Assembly (NCBI GenBank): GCA_963580285.1
Contig: OY757011.1
Coordinates: forward strand, 204,989,644 to 205,053,643
DNA length: 64,000 nt
Direction: 5' to 3'
DNA from: Lucinisca nassula
Lineage: Eukaryota > Mollusca > Bivalvia > Lucinida > Lucinidae
Below, piece by piece: positions 12,455 through 24,466 of this stretch. The position numbers were made by a program, and so were the translations under genes. Below the pieces are notes generated by a model. The model saw nothing but the letters and a program-made list of their open reading frames with translations. It had not been told where the DNA came from and did no database searches. The stretch's first letter is position 1. Each line of letters opens with the position of its first letter.

Positions 12455-14950
12455 AGCTCACCGTCACGTAGTGACGAGGTGAGCTTTTGGGATCACTTTT
12501 TGTCCGTCGTCCGTCGCGTGCGTGCGTCCGTGCGTGCATCCGTGCGTAAACAATTTCTTTAAACGACATCTCCTCCTAAACCACTGATCGGATTTTGACC
12601 AAACTTCACAGGAATGATCCTTAGGTGGTCCCCTTTCAAAGTTGTTCAAATGGTTCCGGTCCGTTGCAGATATAGGTCACAGGAGCCAAAAATAGATTTT
12701 TTTCACCAAAAACTTAAAAAATCTTCTTCTCTGAAACCACAAGGCCCAGGTCTTTGATATTTGGTATGAAGCATCATCTAGTGGACCCCTACCAAGATTG
12801 TTCAAACTATTGTGTTGGGGCCAAAAATGCCCCCGCCACGGGGCCCTTTGGTTTTACATAGGCTTATATAGGGAAAATCTTTAAAAATCTTCTTCTCTGA
12901 AACCACAAGGCCCAGTTCTTTGATATTTGGTGTGAAGCTTCATCTAGTGGACCCCTACCAAGATTGTTCAAATTATAGTGCTGGGGCCAAAAATGCCCCC
13001 GCCCCGGGGCCCTTTGGTTTTACATAGGCTTATATAGGGAAAATCTTTAAAAATCTTCTTCTCTGAAACCGCAAGGCCCAGGACTTTGATATTTGGTATG
13101 AAGCTTCATCTAGTGGACCCCTACCAAGATTGTTCAAATTATAGTGCTGGGGCCAAAAATGCCCCCGCCCCGGGGCCCTTTGGTTTTACATGGGCTTATA
13201 TAGGGAAAATCTTTAAAAATCTTCTTCTCTGAAACCACAAGGCCCAGGACTTTGATATTTGGTATGAAGCTTCATCTAGTGGACCCCTACCAAGATTGTT
13301 CAAATTATAATGCTCGGACAAAAAATGCCCCCGCCACGGGGCCCTTTGGTTTTACATAGGCTATTATAGGGAAAATCTTTAAAAATCTTCTTCTCTGAAA
13401 CCACAAGGCCCGGGTCTTTGATATTTGGTATGAAGCTTCATCTAGTGGACCCCTACCAAGATTGTTCAAATTATAGTGCTGGGGCCAAAAATGCCCCCGC
13501 CCGGGGCCCTTTGGTTTTACATTGGCTTATATAGGGAAAATCTTTAAAAGATTTCTTCTCTGAAACCACAAGGGCCAGGGCCAGGACTTTGATATTTGGT
13601 ATGCAGCTTCATCTAGTGGACCCCTACCAAGATTGTTCAAATTATAGTGCTGGGACAAAAAATACCCCTGCCACGGGGCCCTTTGGTTTTACATTGGCTT
13701 ATATAGGGAAAATCTTTAAAAATCTTCTTCTCTGAAACCACAAGGCCCAGGTCTTTTATATTTGGTATGAAGCTTCATCTAGTGGACCCCTATCAAGATT
13801 GTTCAAATTATAGTGCTGGGGCCAAAAATGCCCCCGCCCCGGGGCCCTTTGGTTTTACATAGGCTTATAGGGAAAATCTTTTAAAATCTTCTTCTCTGAA
13901 ACCACAAAGCCCAGGTCTTTGATATTTGGTATGAAGCTTCATCTAGTGGACCCCTACCAAGATTGTTCAAATTATAGTGCTGGGACAAAAAATGCCCCCG
14001 CCACGGGGCCCTTTGGTTTTACATTGGCTTATATAGGGAAAATCTTTAAAAATCTTCTTCTCTGAAACCACAAGGCCCAGGTCTTTGATATTTGGTATAA
14101 AGCTTCATCTGGTTGACCCCTACCAAGATTGTTCAAATTATAGTGCTGGGGCCAAAAATGCCCCCGCCCCGGGGCCCTTTGGTTTTACATAGGCTTATAT
14201 AGGGAAATTCTTTAAAAATCTTCTTCTCTGAAACCACAAGGCCCAGGACTTTGATATTTGGTATGAAGCTTCATCTAGTGGACCCCTTCAAATTTTAGTG
14301 CTGGGACAAAAAATGCCCCCGCCACGGGGCCCTTTGGTTTTACATTGGCTTATATAGGGAAAATCTTTAAAAATCTTCTTCTCTGAAACCACAAGGCCCA
14401 GGTCTTTGATATTTGGTATGAAGCTTCATCTAGTGGACCCCTACCAAGATTGTTCAAATTATAGTGCTGGGGCCAAAAATGCCCCGGCCTGGGGCCCTTT
14501 GGTTTTACATAGGCTTATATAGGGAAAATCTTTAAAAATCTTCTTCTCTGAAACCACAAGGCCCAGGACTTTGATATTTGGTATGAAGCTTCATCTAGTG
14601 GACCCCTACCAAGATAGTTCAAATTATAGTGCTGGGGCAAAAAATGCCCCCGTCCCGGGGCCCTTTGGTTTTACATAGGCTTATATAGGGAAAATCTTTA
14701 AAAATCTTCTTCTCTGAAACCGCTAGGCCCAGGTCTTTGATATTTGATGTATAGCTTCATCTAGTGGACCTTTGCCAAGATTGTTCAAATTATAGCCTTT
14801 GTTGATGTTTGGTATGAAGCTCAGTCACCTTTAAGACCTCCCTCAACATTATGCACATTAAAGCCCTGGGGCAAATAATGGCCCTCTCTGGGGCACACTT
14901 GTTACACTATGGATCAGGTGAGCGATCCAGGGCCATCATGGCCCTCTTGT
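12455..14950 (+). mobile_element. Family A unit 6 with a dimeric higher-order pattern
   Basis: The head AGCTCACCGTCACGTAGTGA directly abuts the previous tail. From about 13.2 to 14.7 kb, monomers mostly alternate between 'ggccaaaaatg...ccccgg' and 'gggacaaaaaatg...gccacgg' types, a 332-bp dimer. The tail segment (CGCTAGGCCCAGG, TTTGATGTATAGCTTC, CCTTTGTTGATGTTTGG) and the dimer pattern are nearly the same at 61.6-63.7 kb. Confidence 0.85.
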
Positions 14951-16770
14951 GATTAATATTAGGATCACTTTTTTGTCTGTCATCCGTGCGTAAACAATTT
15001 CTTCAAACGACATCTCCTCCTAAACCACTGATCGGATTTTGACCAAACTTCACAGGAATGATTATTAGGTGGACCCTTTTCAAAGTTGTTCAAATGGTTC
15101 GGGTCCGTTGCACATCTAGGTCACAGGAGCCAAAAATAGATTTTTTTCACCAAAAACTTAAAAAATCTTCTTCTCTGAAACCCCAAGGCCCAGGTCTTTG
15201 ATATTTGGTATGAAGCTTCATCTAGTGGACCCCTACCAAGATTGTTCAAATTATAGTGCTGGGGCCAAAAATGCCCCCACCCCGGGGCCCTTTGGTTTTA
15301 CATGGGTTTTTATACGGAAAATCTTTAAAAATCTTCTTCTCTGAAACCACAAGGCCCAGGTCTTTGATATTTGGCATGAAGCTTTATCTAGTGGACCCCT
15401 ACCAAGATTGTTCAAATTATAGTGCTGGGGCCCAAAATGCCCCTGCCCAGGGCCCTTTGGTTTTACATGGGCTTATATAGGGAATCTTTAAAAATCTTCA
15501 ACTCTGAAACCTCAAGGCCCAGGTCTTTGATATTTGGTATGAAGCTTCATCTAGTGGACCCCTACCAACATTGTTCAAATTATAGTGCTGGGGCAAAAAA
15601 TGCCCCCGCCCCGGGGCCCTTTGGTTTTACATAGGCTTATATAGGGAAAATCTTTAAAAATCTTCTTCTCTGAAACCACAAGGCCCAGGTCTTTGATATT
15701 TGGTATGAAGCTTCATCTAGTGGACCCCTACCAAGATTGTTCAAATTATAGTGCTGGGGCCAAAAATGCCCCCGCCCCGGGGCCCTTTGGTTTTACATAG
15801 GCTTATATTAGGAAAATCTTTAAAAATCTTCTTCTCTGAAACTGCAAGGCCCAGGTCTTTGATATTTGGTATGAAGCTTCATCTTGTGGACCTCTACCAA
15901 GATTGTTCAAATTATAGCACTGGGGCCAAAAATGCCCCCGCTCTGGGGCCCTTTGGTTTTACATAGACTTGTATAGGGAAAATCTTGAAAAATCTTCTTC
16001 TCTGAAACCACAAGGCCTAGGTCTTTGATATTTGGTATGAAGCTTCAGATAGTGGACCTCTACCAAGATTATTCAAATTGTAGCCCTGAGACCAAAAATG
16101 CCCCCGCCTTGTGGCCCTTTGGTTTTACATAGACTTATATAGGGAAAATCTTTAAAAATCTTCTTCTATGAAACCACATGGCCTAGGTCTTTGATATTTG
16201 GTGTGAAATTTCATCCTGTGGACCTCTATCAAGATTGTTCAAATTATAGCCCTGGGGCCAAAAATGTCCCCGCCCCAAGACCCTTTGGTTTTACGTAGAC
16301 TTATATAGGGAAATCTTTAAAATCTTCTTCTCTGAAACGGCAAGGCCCATATATTTGATATTTGGTATGGAGCTTCATCTAGTGGACCTCTACCAAGATT
16401 ATTCAAATTATAGCCCTTGGGCCACAAATGCCTCCACCTCGGGGCCCTTTGGTTTTACATAGATTTATATAGCCCTGGGGCCATTTGGTTTTGCATAGGC
16501 TTATGTAGGGAATATCTTTAAAAAAAATCTTCTTCTCTGAAACCGCAAGGCACAGGTCTTTGATATTTGATGTGTAGCTTCATCTAGTGGACCTTTGCCA
16601 AGATTGTTCACATTATAGCCTTTGTTGATGTTTGGTATGAAGCTTCACCTTTAAGACCTCCCTCAACATTATGCACATTAAAGCCCTGGGGCCAATAATG
16701 GTCCTCTCTGGGGCCCACTTGTTACACTATGGATCAGGTGAGCGATCCAGGGCCATCATGGCCCTCTTGT
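14951..16770 (+). mobile_element. Family A unit 7 with a truncated head
   Basis: Begins GATTAATATTAGGATCACTT after the CTCTTGT tail, so the head hairpin is absent. About nine monomers follow, then the tail CAGGTGAGCGATCCAGGGCC then ATCATGGCCCTCTTGT. Confidence 0.85.
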
Positions 16771-18206
16771 GATTAATATTAGGATCACTTTTTGTCTGTC
16801 AACTGTGCGTAAACAATTTCTTCAAACAACATCTCCTCCTAAACCACTGATCGGATTTTGACCAAACTTCACAGAAATGATCCTTAGGTGGTCCCCGTTC
16901 AAAGTTGTTCAAATGGTTCAACTCCGTTGCACATATAGGTCACATGAGCCAAAAATAGATTTTTTCACCGAAAACTTAAAAAATCTTCTTCTCTGAAACC
17001 ACAAGGCCCAGGTCTTTGATATTTGGTATGAAGCTTCATCTAGTGGACCCCTACCAAGATTGTTCAAATTATAGTGCTGGGGCCAAAAATGCCCCCGCCC
17101 CGGGGCCCTTTGGTTTTACATGGGCTTATATAGGGAAAATCTTTAAAAATCTTCTTCTCTGAAACTGCAAGGTCCAGATCTTTGATATTTGGTATGAAGC
17201 TTCATCTAGTGGACCCCTACCAAGATTGTTCAAATTATAGTGCTGTGGCCAAAAATGCCCCCGCCCCGGGCCCTTTGGTTTTACATGGGCTTATATTGGG
17301 AAAATCTTTAAAAATCTTCTTCTCTGAAACTGCAAGGCCAGGTCTTTGCTATTTGGTATGAAGCTTCATCTAGTGGACCCCTACCAAATTTGTTCAAATT
17401 ATAGTGCTGGGGCCAAAAATGCCCCCGCCCCAGGGCCCTTTGGTTTTACATAGGCGTATGTAGGGAAAAAAATTTAAAAATCTTCTTCTCTGAAACTGCA
17501 AGGCCCAGGTCTTTGATATTTGGTATGAAGCTTCATCTTGTGGACCTCTACCAAGATTGTTCAAATTATAGCCCTGGGGCCAAAAATGCCCCCACTCCGG
17601 GGCCCTTTAGGTTTTACATAGACATATATAGGGAAAATCTTGAAAAATCTTCTTCTCTGAAACCACAAGGCCTAGGTCTTTGATATTTGGTATGAAGCTT
17701 CAGCATGTGGACCTCTACCAAGATTGTTCAAATTATAGCCCTGAGGCTAAAAATGCCCCCGCCTCGGGGGGCCCTTTGGTTTTACATAGACTTATGTAGG
17801 GAAAATCTTTAAAAATTTTCTTCTTTGAAACCACAAGGCCTAGCTATTTGATATTTGGTGTGAAATTTCATCTAGTGGACCTCTAGCAAGATTGTTCAAA
17901 TTAAAGCACTGGGACCAAAAATGCCCCCGCACTGAGACCCTTTGGTTTTACATAGACTTATATTGGGAAATCTTAAAAAATCTTCTTCTCTGAATCTGCA
18001 AGGCCCATGTTTTTGATATTTGGTATGGAGCTTCATCTAGTGGACATTTATAGCCTTTGTTGATATTTGGTATGAAGCTTCACCTTTTCGACCTCCCTCA
18101 ACATTATGCACATTATAACCTTGGGGTCAATAATGGCCCTCCCCGGGGCCCACTTCTTACTCAATGGATCAGGTGAGCGATCCAGGGCCATCATGGCCCT
18201 CTTGTT
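16771..18206 (+). mobile_element. Family A unit 8, last of the array
   Basis: A truncated head identical in type to that of unit 7, about seven monomers, and the tail CAGGTGAGCGATCCAGGGCC then ATCATGGCCCTCTTGTT. Sequence after 18206 is unrelated, so this is the array end. Confidence 0.85.
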
Positions 18207-18236
18207 ATGGTGAAGTGTGCCCATTACACAGATTTG

Positions 18237-18439
18237 TTAACCCTTATCTTTCTGTTCACGACAACGCCTATCTTTGGAAACAGTGTAGATCCAGATCTGA
18301 AGAAGCCATCTGAACAGGATCTACACTGTTTGGCATTCAGTTTATAAATTTGTAGCAATAAATTACATCAAGTAATTTGATTGGTTGATAGACAGAAATG
18401 GGTGTGGCTTAAATGAATATTCAGCAAGAGAAGGGTTAA
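18237..18439. mobile_element. TTAA MITE family 1
   Basis: TTAA flanks, ends CCCTTATCTTTCTG and CAGCAAGAGAAGGG, and hairpin core CAGTGTAGATCCAGATCTGA / AGGATCTACACTG. Also carries the family's ATTTGATTGGTTGATAGAC segment. Confidence 0.85.
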
Positions 18440-18550
18440 TAGAACAATTTGCCTAAAAGCTCAAGTGTCAACTCTTAACACTAATGATCATGTTTGACAT
18501 GCTCAACATATAAAATTATAATGTACTGTATTCACCATCAAAAGGGAACG

Positions 18551-18850
18551 CTGGCCACGGTAGCTTAGTCGGATGCACGTCTGGTGATCAGGAGGACGCG
18601 GGTTTGATACCTGCCCAGGTTGGCAACATTCTTTCGTGGAGATTGGTCATGAAATCTTTTCTATGGTCATTCTCTCCCTTCAGCTGATTCAAGAAGGGCA
18701 GATGTAAGTTTCTGGCGAAAGAATGTTCACTGTACTGGTTAACTGCTTACATATAAGCCTGCCCAGGAAAGTGTTGATAGGTAAACTGACCGGCTCAAAA
18801 ATGACCTAAAATAGTGTTGACTGGGCTGTTAAACTCTAATACAAACAAAC
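18551..18850 (+). mobile_element. tRNA-derived SINE (S4)
   Basis: An A-box-like TAGCTTAGTCGGATGC and a B-box-like GGGTTTGATACC are spaced as in a tRNA head. They are followed by a ~200-bp body with ACTGGTTAACTGCTTACATA and a 3' end GTTGACTGGGCTGTTAAACT before an A/C-rich tail. Confidence 0.65.
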
Positions 18851-18933
18851 TAATCAATAGAAAACAGTGCTCATACGACAGACGGCATGCATGGTAGTTA
18901 ACCAAATCATGGTGGACAAGTTTGCTTCCCTCT

Positions 18934-19146
18934 TTAACCCTTTTCTTGCTGAATATTCATTTAAGCCACACCCATTTCTGTGTATCAACCAATCAAATTA
19001 CTTGATGTAGTTTAATGCTACAAATTCATAAACTGAATGCCAAACAGTGTAGATCCTGATCAGATGGCTTCTTCAGAAGCCATCTGATCTGGATCTACAC
19101 TGTTTGCAAAGATAGGGGTTGTCGTGAACAGCAAGATAAGAGTTAA
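18934..19146. mobile_element. TTAA MITE family 1, opposite orientation
   Basis: TTAA flanks, ends CCCTTTTCTTGCTG and CAGCAAGATAAGAG. The hairpin CAGATGGCTTCTTCAGAAGC then CATCTG is perfect. Confidence 0.85.
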
Positions 19147-19194
19147 TTGCACGCTGATGGGTAAGGCCTTAGATTCTATGATGGTTCCAGCATA

Positions 19195-19885
19195 AAGGCT
19201 TACTGCGAATTAGAGTTTCTAATTTTATGTAATGTTGGTTGGTGCCTGATGCTCTTTCTCTAGTCAAGCCCATTGGAGTCTAACTGTTGGTCTTCTTTTG
19301 CTCCAGCATTACAGTGGTTTCTTGCTGTCAAGTCCTCACCGTTGTTTCATCTCTGTGGTTGTTTGATTGTTGTGTTCACAGAGATGTTGCACTGATGAGT
19401 TAGGAGGCCTTCATGGGGACTGAACAAATTATGTGTCTAAATCGCGACAGAACTAAGGACGAGGATTGTGGCCATGTAAAATCGATTTAAGCCCTCCAGT
19501 GGAATTTGTTTCATTGACGGTTCCAGTGCGGTTCTTCTGTCTCGGTTTAGTTTTGTTATGGTGTGTCTTTAAATGTTTGTATCACTTATATTATTTTTTT
19601 TTGGATAGCCAATTGGCCATTTTGTGGTAAAATCGCTGTCCTTTTGGCTGAATCTATTAAGGTTTAGTTGTTTCATGTTTGTGCTTCATTAGGGCCCCGC
19701 ACTGAAAGTGTGGGTGCCCTATAGTAATCACTCTGTCCGTCCGTCTGTCTGTCTGTCCGTCTGTCCGTCCACAAATTTCTGATAGCGCTGCCGGGGCCCT
19801 AGTCAGTTTCACTGACAGCTCTAGTTCCCTTTGGTTTGTCTGGGAGCTGTGGGTTAATTGTATCGATTTCTGATCATTGCCTTCA
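19195..19885 (+). repeat. Dispersed ~500-bp repeat (R8), copy 1
   Basis: Shares GTGGCCATGTAAAATCGATT, AATTTGTTTCATTGACGGTT, GGTTCTTCTGTC and a TGATCATTGCCT end with copies at 41436-41850 and 44390-44920. It is split by the 134-bp mini-element at 19691-19824. The class of this repeat was not recognised. Confidence 0.7.
19691..19824 (+). mobile_element. Core-less mini-element (134 bp) inserted in R8
   Basis: A hairpin head (AGGGCCCCGCACTGAAAGTG then TGGGTGCCCTATAG), a GTCCGTCTGTCTG microsatellite, an inverted motif GGGGCCCT, and a 3' hairpin GTCAGTTTCACTGAC before CTCTAG. There is no tandem core. R8 copies at 41.76 and 44.84 kb read across the site (TTTCCCTTTGGTGTC), so this is a clean insertion near a T-T dinucleotide. 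It has the same plan as families A-E. Confidence 0.75.
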
Positions 19886-19914
19886 CTTCTGTTTAGTTTG
19901 TTTCGTTTATTTGA

Positions 19915-20112
19915 ATTGAGGTTTACAGTCCCCCTCAACGCTGCCAAATGAAACTGCATTGATGGTCTGACTCGTACACCTTTGCCTTGCAGGTTAGACC
20001 CTCTAAGAAGTTTATCAGTACTCATGTGTGGTCCGTTCCAGCTCTGTGTGGAAGTATCATGCTGCCCAGGCTATTTCTCCAAGCCCCATGGGCGGAGGCC
20101 AAACAGTTTTGC
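19915..20112 (-). mobile_element. S1 SINE fragment
   Basis: Matches the S1 family in reverse: GAGGTTTACAGTCCCCCTCAACG at its left side (here read on +), GTGTGGTCCGTTCCAGCTCT, and CCCCATGGGCGGAGGCC at the end. The middle is deleted relative to 25972-26275. Confidence 0.6.
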
Positions 20113-20406
20113 TTAGTCATTTGCTTTATTAAGTCTCCCCCGAAAAATTTTTTTTCGGAGAGACATATTGTTTTTCCCCCGGGCGTCCGTCTGTCCGTCT
20201 GTCACACTTTCGTGTCCGCTCTGTAACTTGAAAACCGTTAGAGCTATCGTCACGAAACTTCGTATAAATATTAATCAGCATTAGACGACGTGCAGTGCGC
20301 AAGAACCATAACTCTCGCATTTATACTTTTTGAATTATCTCCCTTGGAAGTTTGTTGGTATGTATATATGTATGGGCAAATCGTGTCCGGTCAATAACTT
20401 TCTTAT

Positions 20407-21723
20407 TGTCGCACCTGCTTTAGCAGGAAGACATAGGCGTGCAAGTTTCCGTCCGTCCGTCCGTCCGTCCGTTCGTTCGTCCGTCCGTCCGTCCGTCCGT
20501 CCGTCCGTCCGTCCGTCAACATTTTACACTGGATGTCTTGTCATCGCAACTCCTCCTACACTTTTAGACCGATCATTTGGAAACTTTGCATGTGCTTTCG
20601 CCATGGTATGAGGATGCGCATGTGGTTTGGACTTAATCTTCGAATCAATTTTTGTCACTTTTTCCATATTGTGAACTTAGTCATTTTTAGGTATGCGATA
20701 CATACCTCTTGTCATCGCAACTCCTCTTGCAGTTTTATACCGATCATTTTGAAACTTTGCATGTGCTTTTGCCATGGTATGAGGATGTGCATGTGGTTTC
20801 GGCATAATTTTCAGAATATTTTTTTTCCGCTTTTTGCACATTATGAACTTAGCCATTTTTAAGCTTCATTTGATATACGATAGGTACCTCTTGTCATCGC
20901 AACTCCTCCTACAGTTTCATACCGATTATTTTGAAACTTTGTGTGTGATTTTGCCATGCTATGAGGATGCGCATGTGGTTTGGACTTTATCTTCGGATAA
21001 ATTTTTGTCACTTTTTCCACATTGTGAACTTAGTCATTTTTAACCTTCGATTGATATATGATAGGTACCTCTTGTCATCGCAACTCCTCTTGCAGTTTTA
21101 TACCGATCATTTTGAAACTTTGCGTGTGCTTTCGCTATGGTATGAGGATAAGCATGTGGTTTGGACTTTATCCTCGGATCATTTTTTTTCACTTTTTCCA
21201 CATTGTGAACTTAGTCATTTTTAACCTTCAATTGATATATGATAGGTACCTCTTGTCATCGCAACTCCTCTTGCAGTTTTATACCGATCATTTTGAAACT
21301 TTGCGTGTGCTTTCGCCATGGTATGAGGTTGTGCATGTGATTTCGACATAATTCTCAGAATATTTTTTTTTCACTTTTGCACATTATGAACTTAGCCAAT
21401 TTTAAGCTTTAGTTGATATACAATAGGTACCTCTTGTCATCGCAACTTCTCTTACAGTTTTATATTGATCATTTTAAAACTTTGTGTGTGTTTTTACCTA
21501 TGGTATGAGGATGTGCATGTGGTTTTGACTTTATCTTGGGATCAATTTTTATCACTTTTTCCGCATTGTGAACTTAGTCAGTTTTTTACCTCACATATAT
21601 AGGCTATGGATTCTTCTCAAAGCCCTATATTCATTTCTTCTGCCTTAAATAAACTTTTATTTTTTTTGTGTGGGGCAGGTGGGGAGCAGGTGCGACATCA
21701 ACTTCACCGAAGTTGAATTTCTG
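20407..21723 (+). mobile_element. Tandem-core element family C (~181-bp monomer), nested in family B
   Basis: Head TGTCGCACCTGCTTTAGCAG then GAAGACATAGG, a long (GTCC)n run (20450-20517), about five monomers of ~181 bp starting TACCTCTTGTCATCGCAACT, and an end GGGAGCAGGTGCGACATC with hairpin CAACTTCACCGAAGTTG. The insertion splits a family B monomer after AATAACTTTCTTATT. Confidence 0.85.
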
Positions 21724-22853
21724 GTTTTTTGATGGATTTTAAAATTACTCGGCAAAAATATTAACAACCATAAGACGATGTGTGGTGCACATGAGGCAGG
21801 TCGGTACCTCAAAGGTCAAGGTCATACTTAGAGGTCAAAGGTCAAAAAAGGGGCCTTTTTTTCGTATTTGGTCAATAACTTTCTAATTTTGAGATGGATT
21901 TTAAAATTACTTGGCATAATTATTAACAACCATAAGACGATGTGTGGTGAGCATGAGGCAGGTCGGTTCCTCAAAGGTCAAGGTCATACTTAGAGGTCAA
22001 AGGTCAAAAAAGGGGCCTTTTTTTCGTATTTGGTCAATAACTTTCTAATTTTGAGATGGATTTTAAAATTACTTGGCATAATTATTAACAACCATAAGAC
22101 GATGTGTGGTGAGCATGAGGCAGGTCGGTTCCTCAAAGGTCAAGGTCATACTTAGAGGTCAAAGGTCAAAAAAGGGGCCTTTTTTTCGTATTTGGTCAAT
22201 AACTTTCTAATTTTGAGATGGATTTTAAAATTACTTGGCATAATTATTAACAATCATGAGACGATGTGTGGTGCACATGAGGCAGGTCGGTACCTCAAAG
22301 GTCAAGGTCATACTTAGAGGTCAAAAGTCAAAAAGTGGGCCTTTTTTTCGTATTTGGTCAATAACTTTCTTATTTTGAGATGGATTTTGAAATCACATGG
22401 CAGAAATGTGAACCAATATAAGGCGATGTGTTGCGCGCATGACCCAGGTTGGTACCTCAAAGGTCAAGGTCATACTTAGAGGTCAAAGGTAAAAAAAGGG
22501 GCCTTTTTTCGGGTTTTGTCAATAACTTGCCTATTTTTAAATAGAATTTGAAGTTACTTGGCAAACATGTTAATTCTCATGGGACGATGTGTTGCATGCA
22601 TGATTTAGTTTGGTACCTAAAATGTCAAGGTCATACATAGAGGTCAAAGGTAAAAAAGGGGCCTTTTTTCGTGTTTGGTCAATAACTTTCTTATTTTTAG
22701 ATGGATTTTGAAATTGCTAGGCAGAAATGTTAACCACCATGAGATGATGTGTTGCACGCATGACCCAGTTTAATACCTGAAAGGTCAAGGTCATACATAG
22801 AGGTTAAAGGTAAAAAAAGGGCCTTTTTTGTGTTCTGTCAATAACTTTCTTAT

Positions 22854-24466
22854 TATGCCCCCAACTTTGAAAAAGTTTGAGGGGCATATTGGTTCTGGTT
22901 CGTTCGTCCGTTCGTCTGTCCATTACGCTTTTGATGCATAGCATAACTAAAGAACCATGTATGCTAGGGTTTTGAAATTTCATATATGGATTCCTCATGG
23001 AAAATTAGCTGACGCGTATTTTTATTCTCGTCCGGATTATGCCCCCTTCAAGAGTTATTGCCCTTTGAATTTTTTTTTTTTAATAAAATCTTGTCAGCAA
23101 GATATCTCAAAAACTATTGGAGCTAGAGCCTTGAAAGTTGGTGATTATATTGATGGTGATGAGTAAATGAACTGATTAACTTTTGACAAAATTCCGAAAA
23201 ATACTTTGTGAGTTATGGCCCTTTGTCATTTTGGTAATTTGTGCCCATTGTAATGTATGCTAAAAGTGATGCATAGCATAACTTTAGAACCATGTATGCT
23301 AGGGTTTTGAAATTTCATATATGGATTCCTCATGGAAAATTAGCTGACGAGTATTTTTTTTCTCGTCCGGAATATGCCCCTTTCAAGAGTTATTGCCCTT
23401 TGAATTTATTTTAATAAAATCTTGTCGGCAAGATATCTCAAAAACTATTGGAGCCAGAGCCTTGAAAGTTGGTGAATAGATTGTTGGTGATAAGTAGATG
23501 AACTGATTAACTTATGACAAAATTCCGAAAAATACTTTTTGAGTTATGGCCCTTTGTCATTTTGGTAATTTGTGCCCATTGTAATGTATGCTAAAAGTGA
23601 TGCATAGCGTAACTTTAGAACGGTGTATGCTATAATTTTGAAATTTCATATATGCATTTCTGATAGGAAATAAGCTGACGAGTATTTTTTTTTCTCGTCA
23701 GGATTATGCCCCTTTCAAGAGTTATTGCCCTTTGATTTTTTTTAATAAAATCTTGTCAGCAAGATATCTCAAAAACTATTGGAGCTAGAGGCTTGAAAGT
23801 TGGTGAATATATTGGTGGTGATGAGTAGATGAACTGATTAACTTTTGACAAAATTCCAAAAAATACTTTGTGAGTTATGGCCCTTTGTCATTTTGGTAAT
23901 TTGTGCCCATTGTAATGTATGCTAAAAGTGATGCATAGCATAACTTTAGAACCGTGTATGCTAGGGTTTTGAACTTTCATATATGGGTTCCTCATGAAAA
24001 ATTAGCTGACGCGTATTTTTTTTCTCGTCCGGATTATGCCCCTTTCAAGAGTTATTGCCCTTTGAAATTTTTTTAATAAAATCTTGTCACCAAAATATCT
24101 CAAACACTATTGGAGCTAGAGCCTTGAAAGTTGTTGAGTATATTGGTGTAGATGAGTATATGAACTGATTAACTTTTGACAAAATTCCGAAAAATACTTT
24201 GTGAGTTATGGCCCTTTGTCATTTTGGTAATTTGTGCCCATTGAAATGAATCCTAAAAGTGATACATAGCATAACTTTAGAACTGTGTATGCTATGGTTT
24301 TGAAATTTCATATATGCATTCCTAATGGAAAATAAGCTGACACATATTTTTTTCTCATCCGGATTATGCCCCTTTGAAGAGTTATTGCCCTTTGAATTTT
24401 TTTTAATAAAATCTTGTCAGCAAGATATCTCAAAAACTGTTGGAGCTAGAGGCTTGAAAGTTGGAC
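22854..24466 (+). mobile_element. Element family D (~331-bp monomer), nested in family B and lacking its 3' end
   Basis: Head TATGCCCCCAACTTTG and AGTTTGAGGGGCATATTG, then CGTTCGTCCGTTCGTC and monomers of about 331-335 bp (starts at 22933, 23268, 23599, 23930, 24261). At about 24466 the sequence switches back to family B without a 3' hairpin or an inverted GGGGGCAT motif. This suggests a template switch or deletion. Confidence 0.8.

Larger units (their letters stand above)
3754..18206 (+). mobile_element. Array of eight concatenated family-A elements with a 166-bp core satellite
   Basis: Eight units in one orientation. A full unit has a 5' hairpin head (AGCTCACC...GGTGAGC), a GTCC/GTGC microsatellite, a ~230-bp unique segment, several 166-bp monomers, and a tail with CAGGTGAGCGATCCAGGGCC then ATCATGGCCCTCTTGTT. 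The monomer period, measured between successive GAAGCTT sites at 12934, 13100 and 13266, is exactly 166 bp. Each monomer normally contains one HindIII site and a GC-rich CCCCGGGGCCC clamp. It resembles the pearl/HindIII satellite class of bivalves and the Helentron-associated (HINE) plan; the relationship is inferred, not searched. Confidence 0.9.

Noticed and set aside
4849..15966. Many open frames of 60-84 codons within the 3.7-18.2 kb array, with recurring peptides such as MLGPKMPPPRGPLVLH
   Set aside because: They recur once per 166-bp monomer in both strands and change frame with each indel. They are translations of satellite DNA, not genes.
3754..18206. A CRISPR-like or other prokaryotic repeat system
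   Set aside because: The repeats are long, degenerate, contiguous and without unique spacers, and the locus is clearly eukaryotic, with spliced exons.
20330..21351. Overlapping open frames of 69-109 codons across 20.3-21.4 kb
   Set aside because: They follow the (GTCC)n run and 181-bp monomers of family C. The peptides repeat with the monomer and match no protein family that I recognise.
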